From: Lysobacter capsici | GTDB taxonomy: Bacteria > Pseudomonadota > Gammaproteobacteria > Xanthomonadales > Xanthomonadaceae | Reading direction: 5' to 3' | NCBI RefSeq assembly: GCF_018732085.1 | Contig: NZ_CP076103.1 | Span: 5,394,001-5,458,000 of the forward strand | DNA: 64,000 bases | Shown: one piece after another, positions 1 through 9,293 of the stretch | Position numbering within the stretch: the first letter of the stretch is position 1 | Layout: every line of letters begins with the position of its first letter | Made by a program: the position numbers and the translations under genes | The notes under the pieces: generated by a model | What the model was told of the DNA's origin: nothing | The model's database searches: none | Seen by the model: only the letters and a program-made list of their open reading frames with translations

Positions 1-104
1 ATCAGGTGCTCGATTCGACCTCGGCGTTCGACGCTAGGCCGCAAGCGCGGCAGGCGCAGATGCCGCTGGACAATGCGGTGATCGGGTTCGACCTCAAGCC
101 CTGA
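1..104 (+). CDS. C-terminal fragment of an unidentified protein
   Basis: An open frame enters from the left edge and ends at the TGA at 102-104, giving the last 33 residues of a protein (ending VIGFDLKP). Codon use matches the neighbouring GC-rich genes, so it is probably the 3' end of a real gene. Too little is present to name a family. The REP-like hairpin at 120-201 follows directly. Confidence 0.5.
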   Translation, partial: QVLDSTSAFDARPQARQAQMPLDNAVIGFDLKP

Positions 105-119
105 ATGGTAACCGCCTTT

Positions 120-201
120 GTGGGAGGGCCTTCAGGCCCGATGCCTTTCGCTCAGGTCGCAATGTCTGAGCGGACAGCGTCGGGGCTAAAGCCCCTCCCA
201 C
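120..201. repeat. REP-like palindrome, family A
   Basis: The arms GTGGGAGGGCCTTCAGGCCC and GGGGCTAAAGCCCCTCCCAC pair as an imperfect inverted repeat around a ~40-bp centre. The element sits between the end of one gene and the stop of the convergent GH109-like gene. A related element lies at 14676-14787. This is typical of scattered intergenic palindromes in this bacterial group and may also end transcription from both sides. Confidence 0.75.
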
Positions 202-252
202 GAGACCTCGCTCCACCCAAAATCCCCTCGCAACGATGTCGAGCGACTGACC

Positions 253-1608
253 TCAGTAACGATCGTTCAAGGCGAAGATCGGCTTGCGGTCCTTCCACTT
301 GCCGTTGGTGAAGTCCGGGAACTCCAGGGTCTTGTGTTCGGCGATCGACTGTTCCGACAGCGGCGTGATCGCGCTCCAGGCGATCGCGTCATAGATGTCG
401 ATCGGCATCGGTGCATCGGCCTTGAGCGCCTCGACGAAGGCATGGATGACGAAGAAGTCCATGCCGCCGTGACCGGCATCGGCGGCGGCGCTGGCGAAGC
501 GCTGCCACAGCGGGTGATCGTACTTGGCGAACCAGTCGTCGGCCTTGTCCCACTTGTGCGGCTGGCTCTTGCCTTCGATATGGATCGAATCGTTGACGTC
601 CATCCACAGGCCGTCGGTGCCCTGCACGCGGAACCCCAGCGAATACGGCCGCGGCAGCGAGGTGTCGTGCTGCAGCACGATGGTCTCGCCGTTTTCGCAC
701 AGCAGCTGAGTGGTGACCATATCGCCGAGTTTGAACTTGACCTTCGCGTTCGGATGCTCCGGCCCGGCCTTCTTGACGATGTAATCGTGCAGGCCGCGCG
801 GCTTGCTCGAGAACGCGCTCAGATGGGTGAAACGGTTGCCGCGATGGATGTCGATCGCCATCGCGCACGGGCCGATGCCATGGCTCGGATACAGATCGCC
901 GTCGCGCTTGACCGAATGCTCGGTGCGCCAACGCGCTTCCGACCACGCCTTCGGGCCGAACTCCACGCCGCTGCCGTAGGGCTGGTCGGGATTGCCGCTG
1001 TTGAACTTGACCCCGCGCAGATCGTGCTGGTAGCCGCCCTGCAGATGCACGATCTCGCCGAACAGGCCTTGCCGCACCATGTTGAGCGCGGCCAGCACGT
1101 CGCGGCGATAGCACACGTTTTCCAGGAGCATGTACGGCGTGCCGGTGCTCTGCTGGGCGCGCAGCACCTGCCAATGATCGTCGAGGGTGAGGCCGGCGAC
1201 CACCTCGCAACCCACCGCGACCTTCGCCTGCATCGCCGCGATCGCCTGCGCGGCGTGGAATTCCCACGGCGTGGCGATGATCACCGCGTCCAGCCCGCCC
1301 TTGGCCAGCATCGCGCGGTAAGCGTCGAGGTCGCCGTCGGCGCCGTAGGTCGCGGGCTTGGCCTTGCCGGCCTTGGCGATCATCGCCAGCGAACGATCGA
1401 GCATGATCGGCTCGACATCGCACAACGCAGTCACTTCCACGTCCTCGCGGCGCAGCAGCTCGGTCAGATGGACCTGGCCGCGCATGCCCACGCCGATCAG
1501 GCCGATCCGCAGCTTCGAACGGGTGCGCGCGAACGCCGGAGTGAACGCGCTGCTGGCCAGCAGCGTGCTCGCGGTCGCGGAGGTGGCGAGAAAATCGCGT
1601 CGGTTCAT
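253..1608 (-). CDS. Gfo/Idh/MocA-family, GH109-like oxidoreductase, Tat-exported
   Basis: 451 aa. The N-terminus carries a twin-arginine leader (MNRRDFLATS, with an AFA-type cleavage site near residue 28), so the folded protein with bound cofactor is probably exported. A Rossmann NAD-binding loop follows (IGLIGVGMRG, about residues 35-44). The length and the motifs LLENVCYRRD (161-170) and LYPSHGIGP fit glycosyl hydrolase family 109, whose characterised members remove terminal N-acetylgalactosamine by a transient NAD+ oxidation. The substrate here is not proven. It stands alone, divergent from the PLP enzyme at 1996. A plain sugar dehydrogenase of the same fold is the main alternative. Confidence 0.85.
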   Translation of the reverse strand: MNRRDFLATSATASTLLASSAFTPAFARTRSKLRIGLIGVGMRGQVHLTELLRREDVEVTALCDVEPIMLDRSLAMIAKAGKAKPATYGADGDLDAYRAMLAKGGLDAVIIATPWEFHAAQAIAAMQAKVAVGCEVVAGLTLDDHWQVLRAQQSTGTPYMLLENVCYRRDVLAALNMVRQGLFGEIVHLQGGYQHDLRGVKFNSGNPDQPYGSGVEFGPKAWSEARWRTEHSVKRDGDLYPSHGIGPCAMAIDIHRGNRFTHLSAFSSKPRGLHDYIVKKAGPEHPNAKVKFKLGDMVTTQLLCENGETIVLQHDTSLPRPYSLGFRVQGTDGLWMDVNDSIHIEGKSQPHKWDKADDWFAKYDHPLWQRFASAAADAGHGGMDFFVIHAFVEALKADAPMPIDIYDAIAWSAITPLSEQSIAEHKTLEFPDFTNGKWKDRKPIFALNDRY

Positions 1609-1995
1609 GCAGATGCCTCGATCGGTGCGGTGGAGTGAAGGCCGGAGGATTCAAGTACGGTGGGCGAGGCGAAGTGTCTGGCGGACGATGGCTTCGATCC
1701 GGATCTTTCGATCTGCCCTCGTCCGCGCGCGTTTACTGTCGAATGTATTTACCCGGTTTCCGAATTAGCCTCAGGCCGCACAATGCATAAATACAAGCCT
1801 GTTTGCTAGTCTTTGATCGCAATACGAAAGATGATTTTTTTGGCTTCGCCGAAACGAAAGATGTGACGCCGCCCGGCTTGTGTGCTCAAGCCGGGCGCGC
1901 ACGATCAGCGCCCCGGATCGACGCCTGACTGATGGCCGATGCGGTTGCTGGCGGCCGAACTTACCCTGGAGCACCGCGATGAATGGAGCAGTCCG
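1609..1995. promoter_or_regulatory. Divergent intergenic region with a repeated 9-mer
   Basis: This gap separates the divergent GH109-like gene and the PLP enzyme gene and should hold both promoters. The 9-mer CGAAAGATG occurs at 1825-1833 and again at 1855-1863 in an unusually AT-rich stretch (1780-1865), 30 bp (about three helical turns) apart. That spacing would suit a dimeric regulator, but no regulator gene is adjacent. No gene is seen here. Confidence 0.35.
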
Positions 1996-3285
1996 ATGAA
2001 CGACGCGCTGCGCGAGCTCGCGCAACAGTGGCTGCACCCCGGCACCAAGGGCCTGGCCCTGCAGCGGCCGCTACGCCAAGACACGCTCGGCGAATTGGGC
2101 CTCAACGTGCTCGACGGACTGCTGTCCTATCCGGTCGCGGTGCTGCGGCAATCCACGCTGGATCACAACATCGCCTGGATGCGCGACTTCGCCGAACGCG
2201 CCGATGCGTTGCTCGCGCCGCACGGCAAGACCACGATGAGCCCGCAGTTGTTCCAGGCCCAACTCGACGCCGGCGCCTGGGCGATCACCCTGGCGACGAT
2301 CCCGCAACTGCGCGTGGCCCATCGCTTCGGCGTCAAGCGGGTGCTGCTAGCCAACCAGCCGGTGGCGATCGCCGACATCGAAAGCCTGGCCGCGCTGCTG
2401 CGCGACGAGGCCGATTTCCAGGCCTGGGTGCTGGTCGATTCCAGCCCCGGCGTGCAGCGCTTGAATCAGGTGATGCAGCACGTCGCGCCGCAGCGGCGCC
2501 TGCCGGTGCTGATCGAACTCGGCGCCGAGGGCGGACGCGCCGGTGTGCGTGGCCTCGATGCCGCGACGCAGCTCGCGCGCGAGGTGCATGCGGCTTCGCA
2601 TCTGTCGCTGGCCGGGATCGAAGGCTACGAAGGCCTATGGGTCGGCGGCGATCGCGATGCCGACCTGCAACGCGTGCAATCGTTGTTGAGCCGGATGGTC
2701 GCACTGACCCGACGCTGCGATGCCGAACACTTGTTCGACGGCGACGAGATCCTGATCAGTGCCGGCGGCTCGGCCTATTTCGATTTCGTCGCCGATGCGT
2801 TCAACACCGTGGGCGATACCTCGCGTCCGCTGCGCCGGGTACTGCGCTCGGGCTGCTATCTGACCTCGGACCACGGTTTCTACCATGGCTTGCAGCAGGA
2901 AATGCGCACCCGCCACGACGCCAGTTTCCGCCACGGCCTGCAACCTGCGCTGGAGGTATGGGCGATGGTGCAGTCGCGCCCCGAACCCGGGCTGGCGCTG
3001 CTGACCCTGGGCAAGCGCGACGCGTCCTACGACATCGACCTGCCGCGTCCGCTGAGCTGGCATCGCCCCGGGCACGCGGCGCCACGTCCGATGCGCGATG
3101 CGCGCATCGTCAAGATGAACGACCAACACGCCTATCTGGAACTGCCGGCCGAGCATCCGCTGCAGGTCGGCGACCTGGTCGGCACCGGCATCTCGCATCC
3201 ATGCACCACCTTCGACAAGTGGCCGCTGATGCTGCTGACCGACGACGGTTATCGCGTCACCGGGGCGATCAATACGTTGTTCTGA
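1996..3285 (+). CDS. D-serine deaminase / D-threonine aldolase-like PLP enzyme
   Basis: 429 aa from the chosen ATG at 1996, which has GGAG 7 nt upstream; an in-frame ATG at 1939 would add 19 atypical residues. The fold is alanine-racemase-like N-terminal barrel plus D-serine-dehydratase-like C-terminal domain. The PLP lysine is K78 in PHGKTTM, and the C-terminal metal site of the family is visible as HPCTTFDKW with H401 and C403. Such enzymes deaminate or cleave D-amino acids to keto acids, ammonia or glycine. The exact substrate cannot be told from sequence. DadA, another D-amino-acid enzyme, lies 6 kb downstream but is not in the same operon. Confidence 0.85.
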   Translation: MNDALRELAQQWLHPGTKGLALQRPLRQDTLGELGLNVLDGLLSYPVAVLRQSTLDHNIAWMRDFAERADALLAPHGKTTMSPQLFQAQLDAGAWAITLATIPQLRVAHRFGVKRVLLANQPVAIADIESLAALLRDEADFQAWVLVDSSPGVQRLNQVMQHVAPQRRLPVLIELGAEGGRAGVRGLDAATQLAREVHAASHLSLAGIEGYEGLWVGGDRDADLQRVQSLLSRMVALTRRCDAEHLFDGDEILISAGGSAYFDFVADAFNTVGDTSRPLRRVLRSGCYLTSDHGFYHGLQQEMRTRHDASFRHGLQPALEVWAMVQSRPEPGLALLTLGKRDASYDIDLPRPLSWHRPGHAAPRPMRDARIVKMNDQHAYLELPAEHPLQVGDLVGTGISHPCTTFDKWPLMLLTDDGYRVTGAINTLF

Positions 3286-3535
3286 ACAACAACGTGCCGT
3301 GTCCGACGACCGTATCGCGGTGATCGGCGACGCACTCGCCGGCCTGCGTTCATCCGAATGCAAGATCGGCGAAACGGCATCGACCGATCGGGTCTACCAG
3401 ACCGCGCCCGACGTGCTCACACCGGCTCGCCGCTGAGGCGGCATCCTCGCGATGCGCAGCGGCGCGAGCCTGCGCATCGATGAGGTGTGCGTTGCATGGG
3501 CGGCCTGTCGTTACACGAGGCGCGGCCCGACCGCC

Positions 3536-4108
3536 TCAGTCGTTGGGTCGGTGCGCGTAGCTGATCGCGCGAGTGACTTGCCAGCGCTCGCCGACGCGAT
3601 GCCAGACCAGGATGAATTCGCCGCGCCCGGCGCAGGTGGTTTCGCCGGTCGCGCAGAAGCGGTGTTCGCCGATTTCCATCGCGCCGAAATCCTTGATCGG
3701 GTACACCCGCAAGGTCCCCGGAATCAACTCGCGGCGGAATTTTCCGCATACGTTCTTGCGCACGTTGACCAGCATTTCCTCGCGCGTCCAGGTGACGCCG
3801 CCGTTGTCGTGATAGAACTCGACCTTCTCGTCGTACAGCGCGCGATGGCGCTCGAACTGGGCCGGATCGTCGCAGTGATTGAACGAATCGAACATCTGCG
3901 TGTCCAGCGCGGCGACGGTGTCGTACAGGGCGCCGCCTTTTGCGGGGTCGCCTTTGGTGGCCTCGCTATCGGGCGCGGCGGACTTGGCCGTTTCGACCGA
4001 GGCCGTGGGGCTGGCGACCGCCTTTGCCGGCGGCGCGGCGAGCGCGGAACCGGCGATGCCGGCGCAGAGCATCGCGGTCAGGGCCGCGGCTGGAACGAGT
4101 CGGTTCAT
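3536..4108 (-). CDS. Secreted DUF4440 / NTF2-like protein
   Basis: 190 aa from the ATG at 4108; the open frame continues upstream into repeat DNA but only this start gives a signal peptide (about residues 1-24, ending ALA). An Ala/Pro/Ser-rich linker follows, then a cone-shaped NTF2-like domain of the DUF4440/SnoaL type, with the typical stretch KVEFYHDNGGVTWTREEM. Family members are often small-molecule binders or enzymes of unknown substrate. The predicted location is the periplasm or outside the cell. It is a single gene convergent with the PLP enzyme. Confidence 0.75.
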   Translation of the reverse strand: MNRLVPAAALTAMLCAGIAGSALAAPPAKAVASPTASVETAKSAAPDSEATKGDPAKGGALYDTVAALDTQMFDSFNHCDDPAQFERHRALYDEKVEFYHDNGGVTWTREEMLVNVRKNVCGKFRRELIPGTLRVYPIKDFGAMEIGEHRFCATGETTCAGRGEFILVWHRVGERWQVTRAISYAHRPND

Positions 4109-4250
4109 CACGGGATCTCGGGTGGTGGATCGGCGCACCTTACGGCCGGCGCGAGGCGCGCGCCTGTGCCATTCGACACCACGTGACAGGTCACTTTCTT
4201 GGGCTGGACCTTGGCTTGGCTTTGGCTTGGCCTTGGCGTTGGCTCGATGA

Positions 4251-4818
4251 TTGAAGCCGCGCAGTTCATCCAGCGCTGCGAAGCCACCAACTCGCGTTAG
4301 CAACAGCACACCCGGAGGGCGGCGCACAGGGATGTGCGCCGTGCGCCACCGGGACAGGATGTCCCGTGTGGCGCATGCCCGCGTCTGCTCCGCACTTGCG
4401 GGCTCTTGATTCACAACAAAGCGTTTTTCTTTGGTTACCTTTCTTTTGTCGCTTTTGACAAAAGAAAGTAACTCGGCCGCTTGCGGACGAAAGCCTTTGA
4501 TCTTGCCTCTGGCTTAAAAAGCTCTAGAGCTTCAAAGCTCTAAAATCTTTAGAAGCTTCCAGCAGGATCAAAAGCTTCCGCCGCTGAAGCGGCGGGTCAC
4601 TTTCTTTTGTCTAAAGCAACAAAAGAAAGGTAACCAAAGAAAAATGCTTTGTTGTGAATCAAGTGCCCGCAAGTGCGGAGCCGACGCGGGCACGCGCCAC
4701 ACGGGACATCCATGTCCCGGTGGCGCGCGACGCGCATCCATGCGCGTCGCCCTCCGGGTGTGCTGTTGTTCTCGCGAGTTACAAGCGTCGCAGCGCTGGA
4801 TGGACTGCGCGGCTTCAA
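4251..4818. repeat. Two head-to-head copies of a ~260-bp repeat (long inverted repeat)
   Basis: The left arm (about 4251-4517) and right arm (about 4560-4818) are reverse complements over most of their length with scattered mismatches. Shared blocks in order are TTGAAGCCGCGCAG, CAACAGCACACCCGGAGGGC, GATGTCCCGTGTGGCGC, TTGATTCACAACAAAG, TTTCTTTGGTTACC and ACAAAAGAAAGT. Each arm has inner hairpins of its own, such as the CTTTCTTTTGT/ACAAAAGAAAG pair. The centre (about 4518-4559) is AT-rich and contains the palindrome AGCTCTAGAGCT. No transposase is present. The composition is lower in GC than the flanks, and short frames inside are not convincing genes. Confidence 0.85.
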
Positions 4819-4845
4819 GCCCAAGCCGGGGCTACATGGCCTACC

Positions 4846-4942
4846 TGTAGGAGCGGCGCAAGCCGCGACCGCGGGAATGCGGCTACGGCGCAGGTTACGA
4901 GGTTGTCGTCATGGCGCGGACGCGGCTTGCGCCGCTCCTACA
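4846..4942. repeat. REP hairpin, family B
   Basis: A 22-bp arm starting TGTAGGAGCGGCGCAAGCCG (4846-4867) is repeated exactly as its reverse complement at 4921-4942, separated by about 53 bp. This core is a widespread REP-like palindrome of Xanthomonadaceae and pseudomonads. It abuts the long inverted repeat, so the whole span 4251-4942 is a cluster of palindromic DNA between genes. Confidence 0.85.
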
Positions 4943-5104
4943 GGCGGCCGATTGGAAAAACGATGCGAACTGCCAGATCGTTCGATGGGATGACGGACAT
5001 CTTCGCAATTGAAGCGAAAGCCGCCGGATCACGATGGGCAACGAAGAAACGGATGCGAAGGACATGCCTGCCTCCGCTGCGATGCAGGCGCATTCCCACA
5101 TGCA

Positions 5105-5452
5105 TCAACGCGTCGGTTCCCGCCCGCTCTGGGTGGATACCACGCTCGCATCGTTGCGGGCAACGTCGTCGCTGATCACACGCGGTCCGTCGACGCCCGG
5201 CAACGCCGTCATGCCGGCCGCGGGCAAAACCTCCACTGCCGCCGCATCAACCACCGACTCGCCCTCCTCGAGCATCGCTTTGCGCACCTCGGCGAGCATC
5301 GGCAGGATGTTGTAGAACGAATTGGCGACCGACTTGCGCCCCAAGGCGCTGTAGCGGTCGCCCTGGGTCAGCGCGAACCAGGTCGCCGCGTGCAGCGCGT
5401 GGATGGCGCGGCGGGTCTGCGGACTGCCCGCGGGGGTGGGGTCGAGGCTCAT
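5105..5452 (-). CDS. Hypothetical protein, 115 aa
   Basis: The frame starts at the ATG at 5452. The first 75 residues look like a folded, mostly helical domain (ALHAATWFALTQGDRYSALG, then a segment ending LPMLAEVRKAMLEEGE), followed by a short region rich in Ala and Val. There is no signal peptide or membrane segment, so it is probably cytoplasmic. It is divergent from the small Cys4 protein at 5670. I do not recognise the family. It overlaps no better frame and its codon use is normal. Confidence 0.55.
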   Translation of the reverse strand: MSLDPTPAGSPQTRRAIHALHAATWFALTQGDRYSALGRKSVANSFYNILPMLAEVRKAMLEEGESVVDAAAVEVLPAAGMTALPGVDGPRVISDDVARNDASVVSTQSGREPTR

Positions 5453-5669
5453 CTTGCGCTCCTGGGTGGCCGCTGAAGTCGCGGAGTACAGACTAACCGC
5501 ACGCCAGATCAGATCCTGCGACTGGCTGTGCCGGTACGCACGAAAACGCGCATCGGGGCCGATCCATGATCGCGGCGGCGCTGCGTGTCATCGCCTGCGA
5601 ACGCGCAATGGGAGTCTGCAGACCCGGCGGCGCAGGTGGCGCCGCGTTGCGCACAAGGATGCGAGCGTC

Positions 5670-5909
5670 ATGAGCGATCTGATCGACCAGGCCCAGTTGT
5701 TCGAGGCCATCAACCTGGCCCAGTCCCTGCAGGCGCGCCGGCAGGCCGCGGACACGCTGGTGCGGCCGGCGCCGGCCGGCTACTGCCTCAGCCAGACCTG
5801 CCTGGAGCCGTTCGACGGCGAACCCGAGCGGCTGTATTGCGGCCCGGCCTGCGCGCAATCGCATCACCAGCAGATGCAGCGCGACCGGCACCGGCCGCGG
5901 CGCGGTTGA
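5670..5909 (+). CDS. Small Cys4 zinc-finger-like protein
   Basis: 79 aa. The N-terminus (MSDLIDQAQLFEAINLAQSL) is helical and resembles the start of phage and plasmid TraR/DksA-like proteins. The C-terminal half has four cysteines (C39, C44, C57, C61) in a CLSQTCLEP and YCGPACAQSHH arrangement that could bind one zinc. The tail is basic. A role as a small transcription-related or prophage-derived zinc protein is an inference. The frame is open much further upstream, but the ATG at 5670 begins the conserved-looking part. Confidence 0.65.
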   Translation: MSDLIDQAQLFEAINLAQSLQARRQAADTLVRPAPAGYCLSQTCLEPFDGEPERLYCGPACAQSHHQQMQRDRHRPRRG

Positions 5910-5955
5910 GCGCCGCGGCAAATACGTCGCTACGCCGGGCGAGTAGCATGGAGGC

Positions 5956-7458
5956 ATGGTCAAACATGCCGGTTCGGTGTTTTCCGTCGATGTGACCGGT
6001 CTGCAGGCGCAGGCCGGGCAGCCGGCGTACGCGCGGATCTGCGAACGCATCCGCGGCGCGATCGTCAGCGGCGCGCTGCCGCCGAACGCGCGCCTGCCGT
6101 CGAGCCGCACCCTCGCCCAGGACCTCGGCGTGGCCCGCAACACCGTCGACTGGGCGCTGGATCAACTGGTGGCCGACGGCTACATCGTGCGCCGCCGCGG
6201 CGCCGGCAGTTTCGTCGCCGCGCAGCTGCCCGAACGCGACGTGATGCCGCTCGCGCGCGCGATGAAAACGCAGGCCGACGCCACGCCGCGCCGCCTGTCG
6301 CAACGCGCGAACGCGTTGCGCGCGTATCCGGGCCACTACGCCTCCGCGTCGGCGCAGGCGTTCACGCCGTCGCTGCCACCGATCGATCTGTTTCCGCGCG
6401 ACGTATGGAATCGCCTGCTGCTGCGCGAAGCCGGCAAGGCTGGCGGCGAGTACTGGGAATACGGCGCGAGCAACGGCCTGCCGGCGCTGCGCAGCGCGAT
6501 CGCCGCGCACGCGTCGGCGATGCGCGCGGTGCGTTGTTCGCCCGAGCAGGTGATCGTGGTCACCAGCACCCAGCAGGCGGTGGAACTGGCCGGCAAGGTG
6601 GTCGCCGATCCGGGCGATCGCGCCTGGTGCGAAACGCCGGGGTATCAGCCGGTGCAGCACTGCCTGCGCGCGGTCGGCGTGGAGGTGGTGACGGTGCCGG
6701 TCGACGAACACGGACTGGATGTCGCGGTCGGCGTGGCGCGCGCGCCCGATGCGCGCCTGGCCTATGTCACGCCCGCGCATCAGTACCCGCTGGGCTGCGA
6801 GATGTCGCTGCCGCGGCGCGAGGCCTTGCTCGCGTGGGCGCGGCAGTACGACGCCTATGTGATCGAGGACGACTACGACGGCGACTACCGCTATCAAGGC
6901 CGCCCGATCGCCTCGCTGCAGGGCCTGGACGATGCCGGCCGGGTGATCTATGTCGGCAGCTTCAACAAGATCCTGTTTCCGGGGCTGCGCATCGCTTATG
7001 CGATCGTGCCCGAACCCCTGGTCGCCGCCTTCGTCGACGCCAAGCACACCGCCGACGGCCACACCGCGCTGCTGACGCAGGGCGTGCTCGCCGCGTTCAT
7101 CCACGAAGGCCATCTCGCCCGTCATCTGCGCAAGACCCGGACGATCTACGACGAGCGACGCCTAGCGTTTCTCCAACAGGCGCGCGCGCTGGACGACGTG
7201 CTGGCCTTCGGGCCGGCCATCGCCGGCATGCACGTTGCGGCGTGGTTCAAGGGTGCGATGCAAATTGACGACCGCGCCGTCGCCGAGGCCTGCGCGCGCG
7301 AAGGCATCGTGGTGCATCCGCTGTCGAAATACGGCCGCTGCGAACAGCCGCCGCACCCACACGGCGGACTGGTGTTCGGCTTCGCCGGCGCGACGCCGGC
7401 GCGGACGCGTTCGGGACTGCAGACAGTGCGGCGCGCGATCGACGCGGCCCGCGCCTGA
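5956..7458 (+). CDS. MocR/PdxR-type GntR-aminotransferase regulator
   Basis: 500 aa. Residues about 15-90 form a GntR winged helix (LPSSRTLAQDLGVARNTVDW). The rest is a fold-type I aminotransferase domain with VIEDDYDGDYRY (302-313) and the PLP lysine K338 in GSFNKILFPGLR. MocR proteins use PLP or an amino-acid adduct as ligand to control transcription, often of vitamin B6, GABA or amino-acid genes. The target here is not evident. Its stop faces the diguanylate cyclase gene convergently 16 bp away. Confidence 0.9.
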   Translation: MVKHAGSVFSVDVTGLQAQAGQPAYARICERIRGAIVSGALPPNARLPSSRTLAQDLGVARNTVDWALDQLVADGYIVRRRGAGSFVAAQLPERDVMPLARAMKTQADATPRRLSQRANALRAYPGHYASASAQAFTPSLPPIDLFPRDVWNRLLLREAGKAGGEYWEYGASNGLPALRSAIAAHASAMRAVRCSPEQVIVVTSTQQAVELAGKVVADPGDRAWCETPGYQPVQHCLRAVGVEVVTVPVDEHGLDVAVGVARAPDARLAYVTPAHQYPLGCEMSLPRREALLAWARQYDAYVIEDDYDGDYRYQGRPIASLQGLDDAGRVIYVGSFNKILFPGLRIAYAIVPEPLVAAFVDAKHTADGHTALLTQGVLAAFIHEGHLARHLRKTRTIYDERRLAFLQQARALDDVLAFGPAIAGMHVAAWFKGAMQIDDRAVAEACAREGIVVHPLSKYGRCEQPPHPHGGLVFGFAGATPARTRSGLQTVRRAIDAARA

Positions 7459-7474
7459 GCCGAGGAACGCGCGA

Positions 7475-9151
7475 TCAGATCGCGATGTCGTGCGCCGACG
7501 CCTGCTGCACCGTCACCCGATCGCGGCCGCCGGCCTTGCTCGCATACAGCGCGGCGTCGGCGCGTTCGAGCAACTGATCGAAACTTTCGCCCGGGCGCAG
7601 CTCGGCCACGCCCAGGCTCAGGCTCAGCGGCAGAACCCGGCCGTTGATGCTCGGCGGATTGGCGCTGATGGTGCGGCGCAGATGCTCGGCCACCACCAGG
7701 CCCTGCTCCAGGCGCGTGCCCGGCAGGCCGACCAGGATTTCGTCGCCGCCGTAGCGGCCGCACAGGTCGGTCGCGCGCAGCCGGTTGCGGGTGCGTTCGG
7801 CGACCGTGCGCAGCGCTTCGTCGCCGGCGCTGTGGCCGTGTTCGTCGTTGATGCGCTTGAAGTGGTCGATGTCGAAGAACACCACGGTCAACGGCCGCGA
7901 GGCGCGATGCGCTTCGATGATCGCCTGGCGCATGCCTTCCTCGATCGCCGCGCGGGTCATCACGCTGGTCAGGCGGTCGTAGGTGGCGCGGTGCTTGGCG
8001 CTGTCGTGATCGCGGCGCAGCTGCTGCAGCTTCGCCGCCAGGCCGAGCAGCAGGCCCAGGCCGCCGAGCACCAGCCCGACCGGGTAGGCGTATTCGAGCC
8101 AGCCGTACGACGGCCACCAGCGCTGATACGCGCCGACCAGCACGATCAACACCGCCATCAGCGGCGTCCACGCCAGCATCAGGAAGTAGGCTTCGCGCTG
8201 GCGCCGGCCGATCGCCACCGCGCTGGCGTAGACGATCGCGCCGATCACCACCAGCAGCACCACGTTGCCGAACGAGGCGCTGGCCCGCCAGGTGTGGATC
8301 ATCGACACCAGCAACAGGCCGCCGAGCAGCCAGCTGCACAGGTTGAGCAGCTTCGCCACCGGCGCCTGGGTCGCGCGCAGGTCGAGGAAGAACATCAGGA
8401 AGCGCACGCTGGCCAGTACCGCGGCGGTGTTCAGCACGACGTTGGTGCGCCGGTCCGGCATGATGTCGCCGAGCCACGGAATCATCCGCGTCTCGCCGCC
8501 CTCCACCGCCAGGTTCAGGGTCTGCACCACCAGGGTTAGGCACAGGTAGGCGTAGCCGCGCTCCTTCAGGCCGATCCAGAAACCGAACGCGAGCAGCGCG
8601 ATCACCCCGAGCGCGGTCAGCACCACGCTGCGCAGGGCGATGTGGCTCATGTCCTGGCGATGCACCGCGTCCAGCGGCATCACCAGCAGGGTCGAGGCGG
8701 TGACGTCGGCGGCCGCGGCGCGCAGGTAGATCACCTCGCCCTTGTGCAGGCCGCCTTCGAGCGGAAACACCAGGAACCGCGAGGAGTGACGGAAGTCCGC
8801 GGCCTTGCCGTGGATCGAGCGGCGCACCGGCGAGGTCGCGCCCACGCGCCAGATGCCGACGAACTTGCGGTAGGGCTGGGTCAGCACCAGTTGCGGCGCG
8901 TTGTCGCCGGGCACGTCCTGGGTGGAGACCAGCCGCCACCAATGCCAGTTGCGATCGAGCACGGCGATCTCGTTGCCCTGCACCGGCACGAAGCGCGCGT
9001 CGTAGTCGCCGGCCAGCACGCGCGCGGGCGGCGGATCGGTCGACGGCTCCAGGCGCGACAGGGCGAACGGCTGCGCCGATGCCACCGCCGCGGCCGTCAG
9101 ACCGAGCAGGATCAGCGCGAGCTGCCAGATGGAGCGCCAGAACCGGTGCAT
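7475..9151 (-). CDS. Membrane diguanylate cyclase (7TMR-DISM + GGDEF)
   Basis: 558 aa. A signal peptide (about 1-26) precedes a periplasmic beta-sandwich domain of the 7TMR-DISM extracellular type (to about residue 165). Seven membrane helices follow (about 170-370), then a GGDEF domain. The active-site motif is GGDEI (468-472), and the product-inhibition I-site RATD lies five residues upstream (459-462). It should therefore make cyclic di-GMP from GTP in the cytoplasm in response to a periplasmic ligand, possibly a carbohydrate, and be feedback-regulated. It is a single gene. Confidence 0.9.
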   Translation of the reverse strand: MHRFWRSIWQLALILLGLTAAAVASAQPFALSRLEPSTDPPPARVLAGDYDARFVPVQGNEIAVLDRNWHWWRLVSTQDVPGDNAPQLVLTQPYRKFVGIWRVGATSPVRRSIHGKAADFRHSSRFLVFPLEGGLHKGEVIYLRAAAADVTASTLLVMPLDAVHRQDMSHIALRSVVLTALGVIALLAFGFWIGLKERGYAYLCLTLVVQTLNLAVEGGETRMIPWLGDIMPDRRTNVVLNTAAVLASVRFLMFFLDLRATQAPVAKLLNLCSWLLGGLLLVSMIHTWRASASFGNVVLLVVIGAIVYASAVAIGRRQREAYFLMLAWTPLMAVLIVLVGAYQRWWPSYGWLEYAYPVGLVLGGLGLLLGLAAKLQQLRRDHDSAKHRATYDRLTSVMTRAAIEEGMRQAIIEAHRASRPLTVVFFDIDHFKRINDEHGHSAGDEALRTVAERTRNRLRATDLCGRYGGDEILVGLPGTRLEQGLVVAEHLRRTISANPPSINGRVLPLSLSLGVAELRPGESFDQLLERADAALYASKAGGRDRVTVQQASAHDIAI

Positions 9152-9293
9152 TGCCTTGCGAACACTTCCCCCTAAACCCCGCCGAGCATAGCCCAGGCAC
9201 CCTCGCCCAGACCTTGCGCCACGGCCCGGCTCGGAGCCAGGACTGCGACCGGGATTGCAATCGCGGGCACCGGTCGCGCCGGTTCGCGGCCGC

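Noticed and set aside
3299..3436. A 45-residue GTG-start frame
   Set aside because: No ribosome site stands before the GTG and no family is recognisable; 45 open codons are expected by chance at this GC.
4597..4824. Short proteins inside the inverted repeat
   Set aside because: These frames exist because the repeat happens to be open; each arm gives similar frames, a mark of repeat DNA rather than genes.
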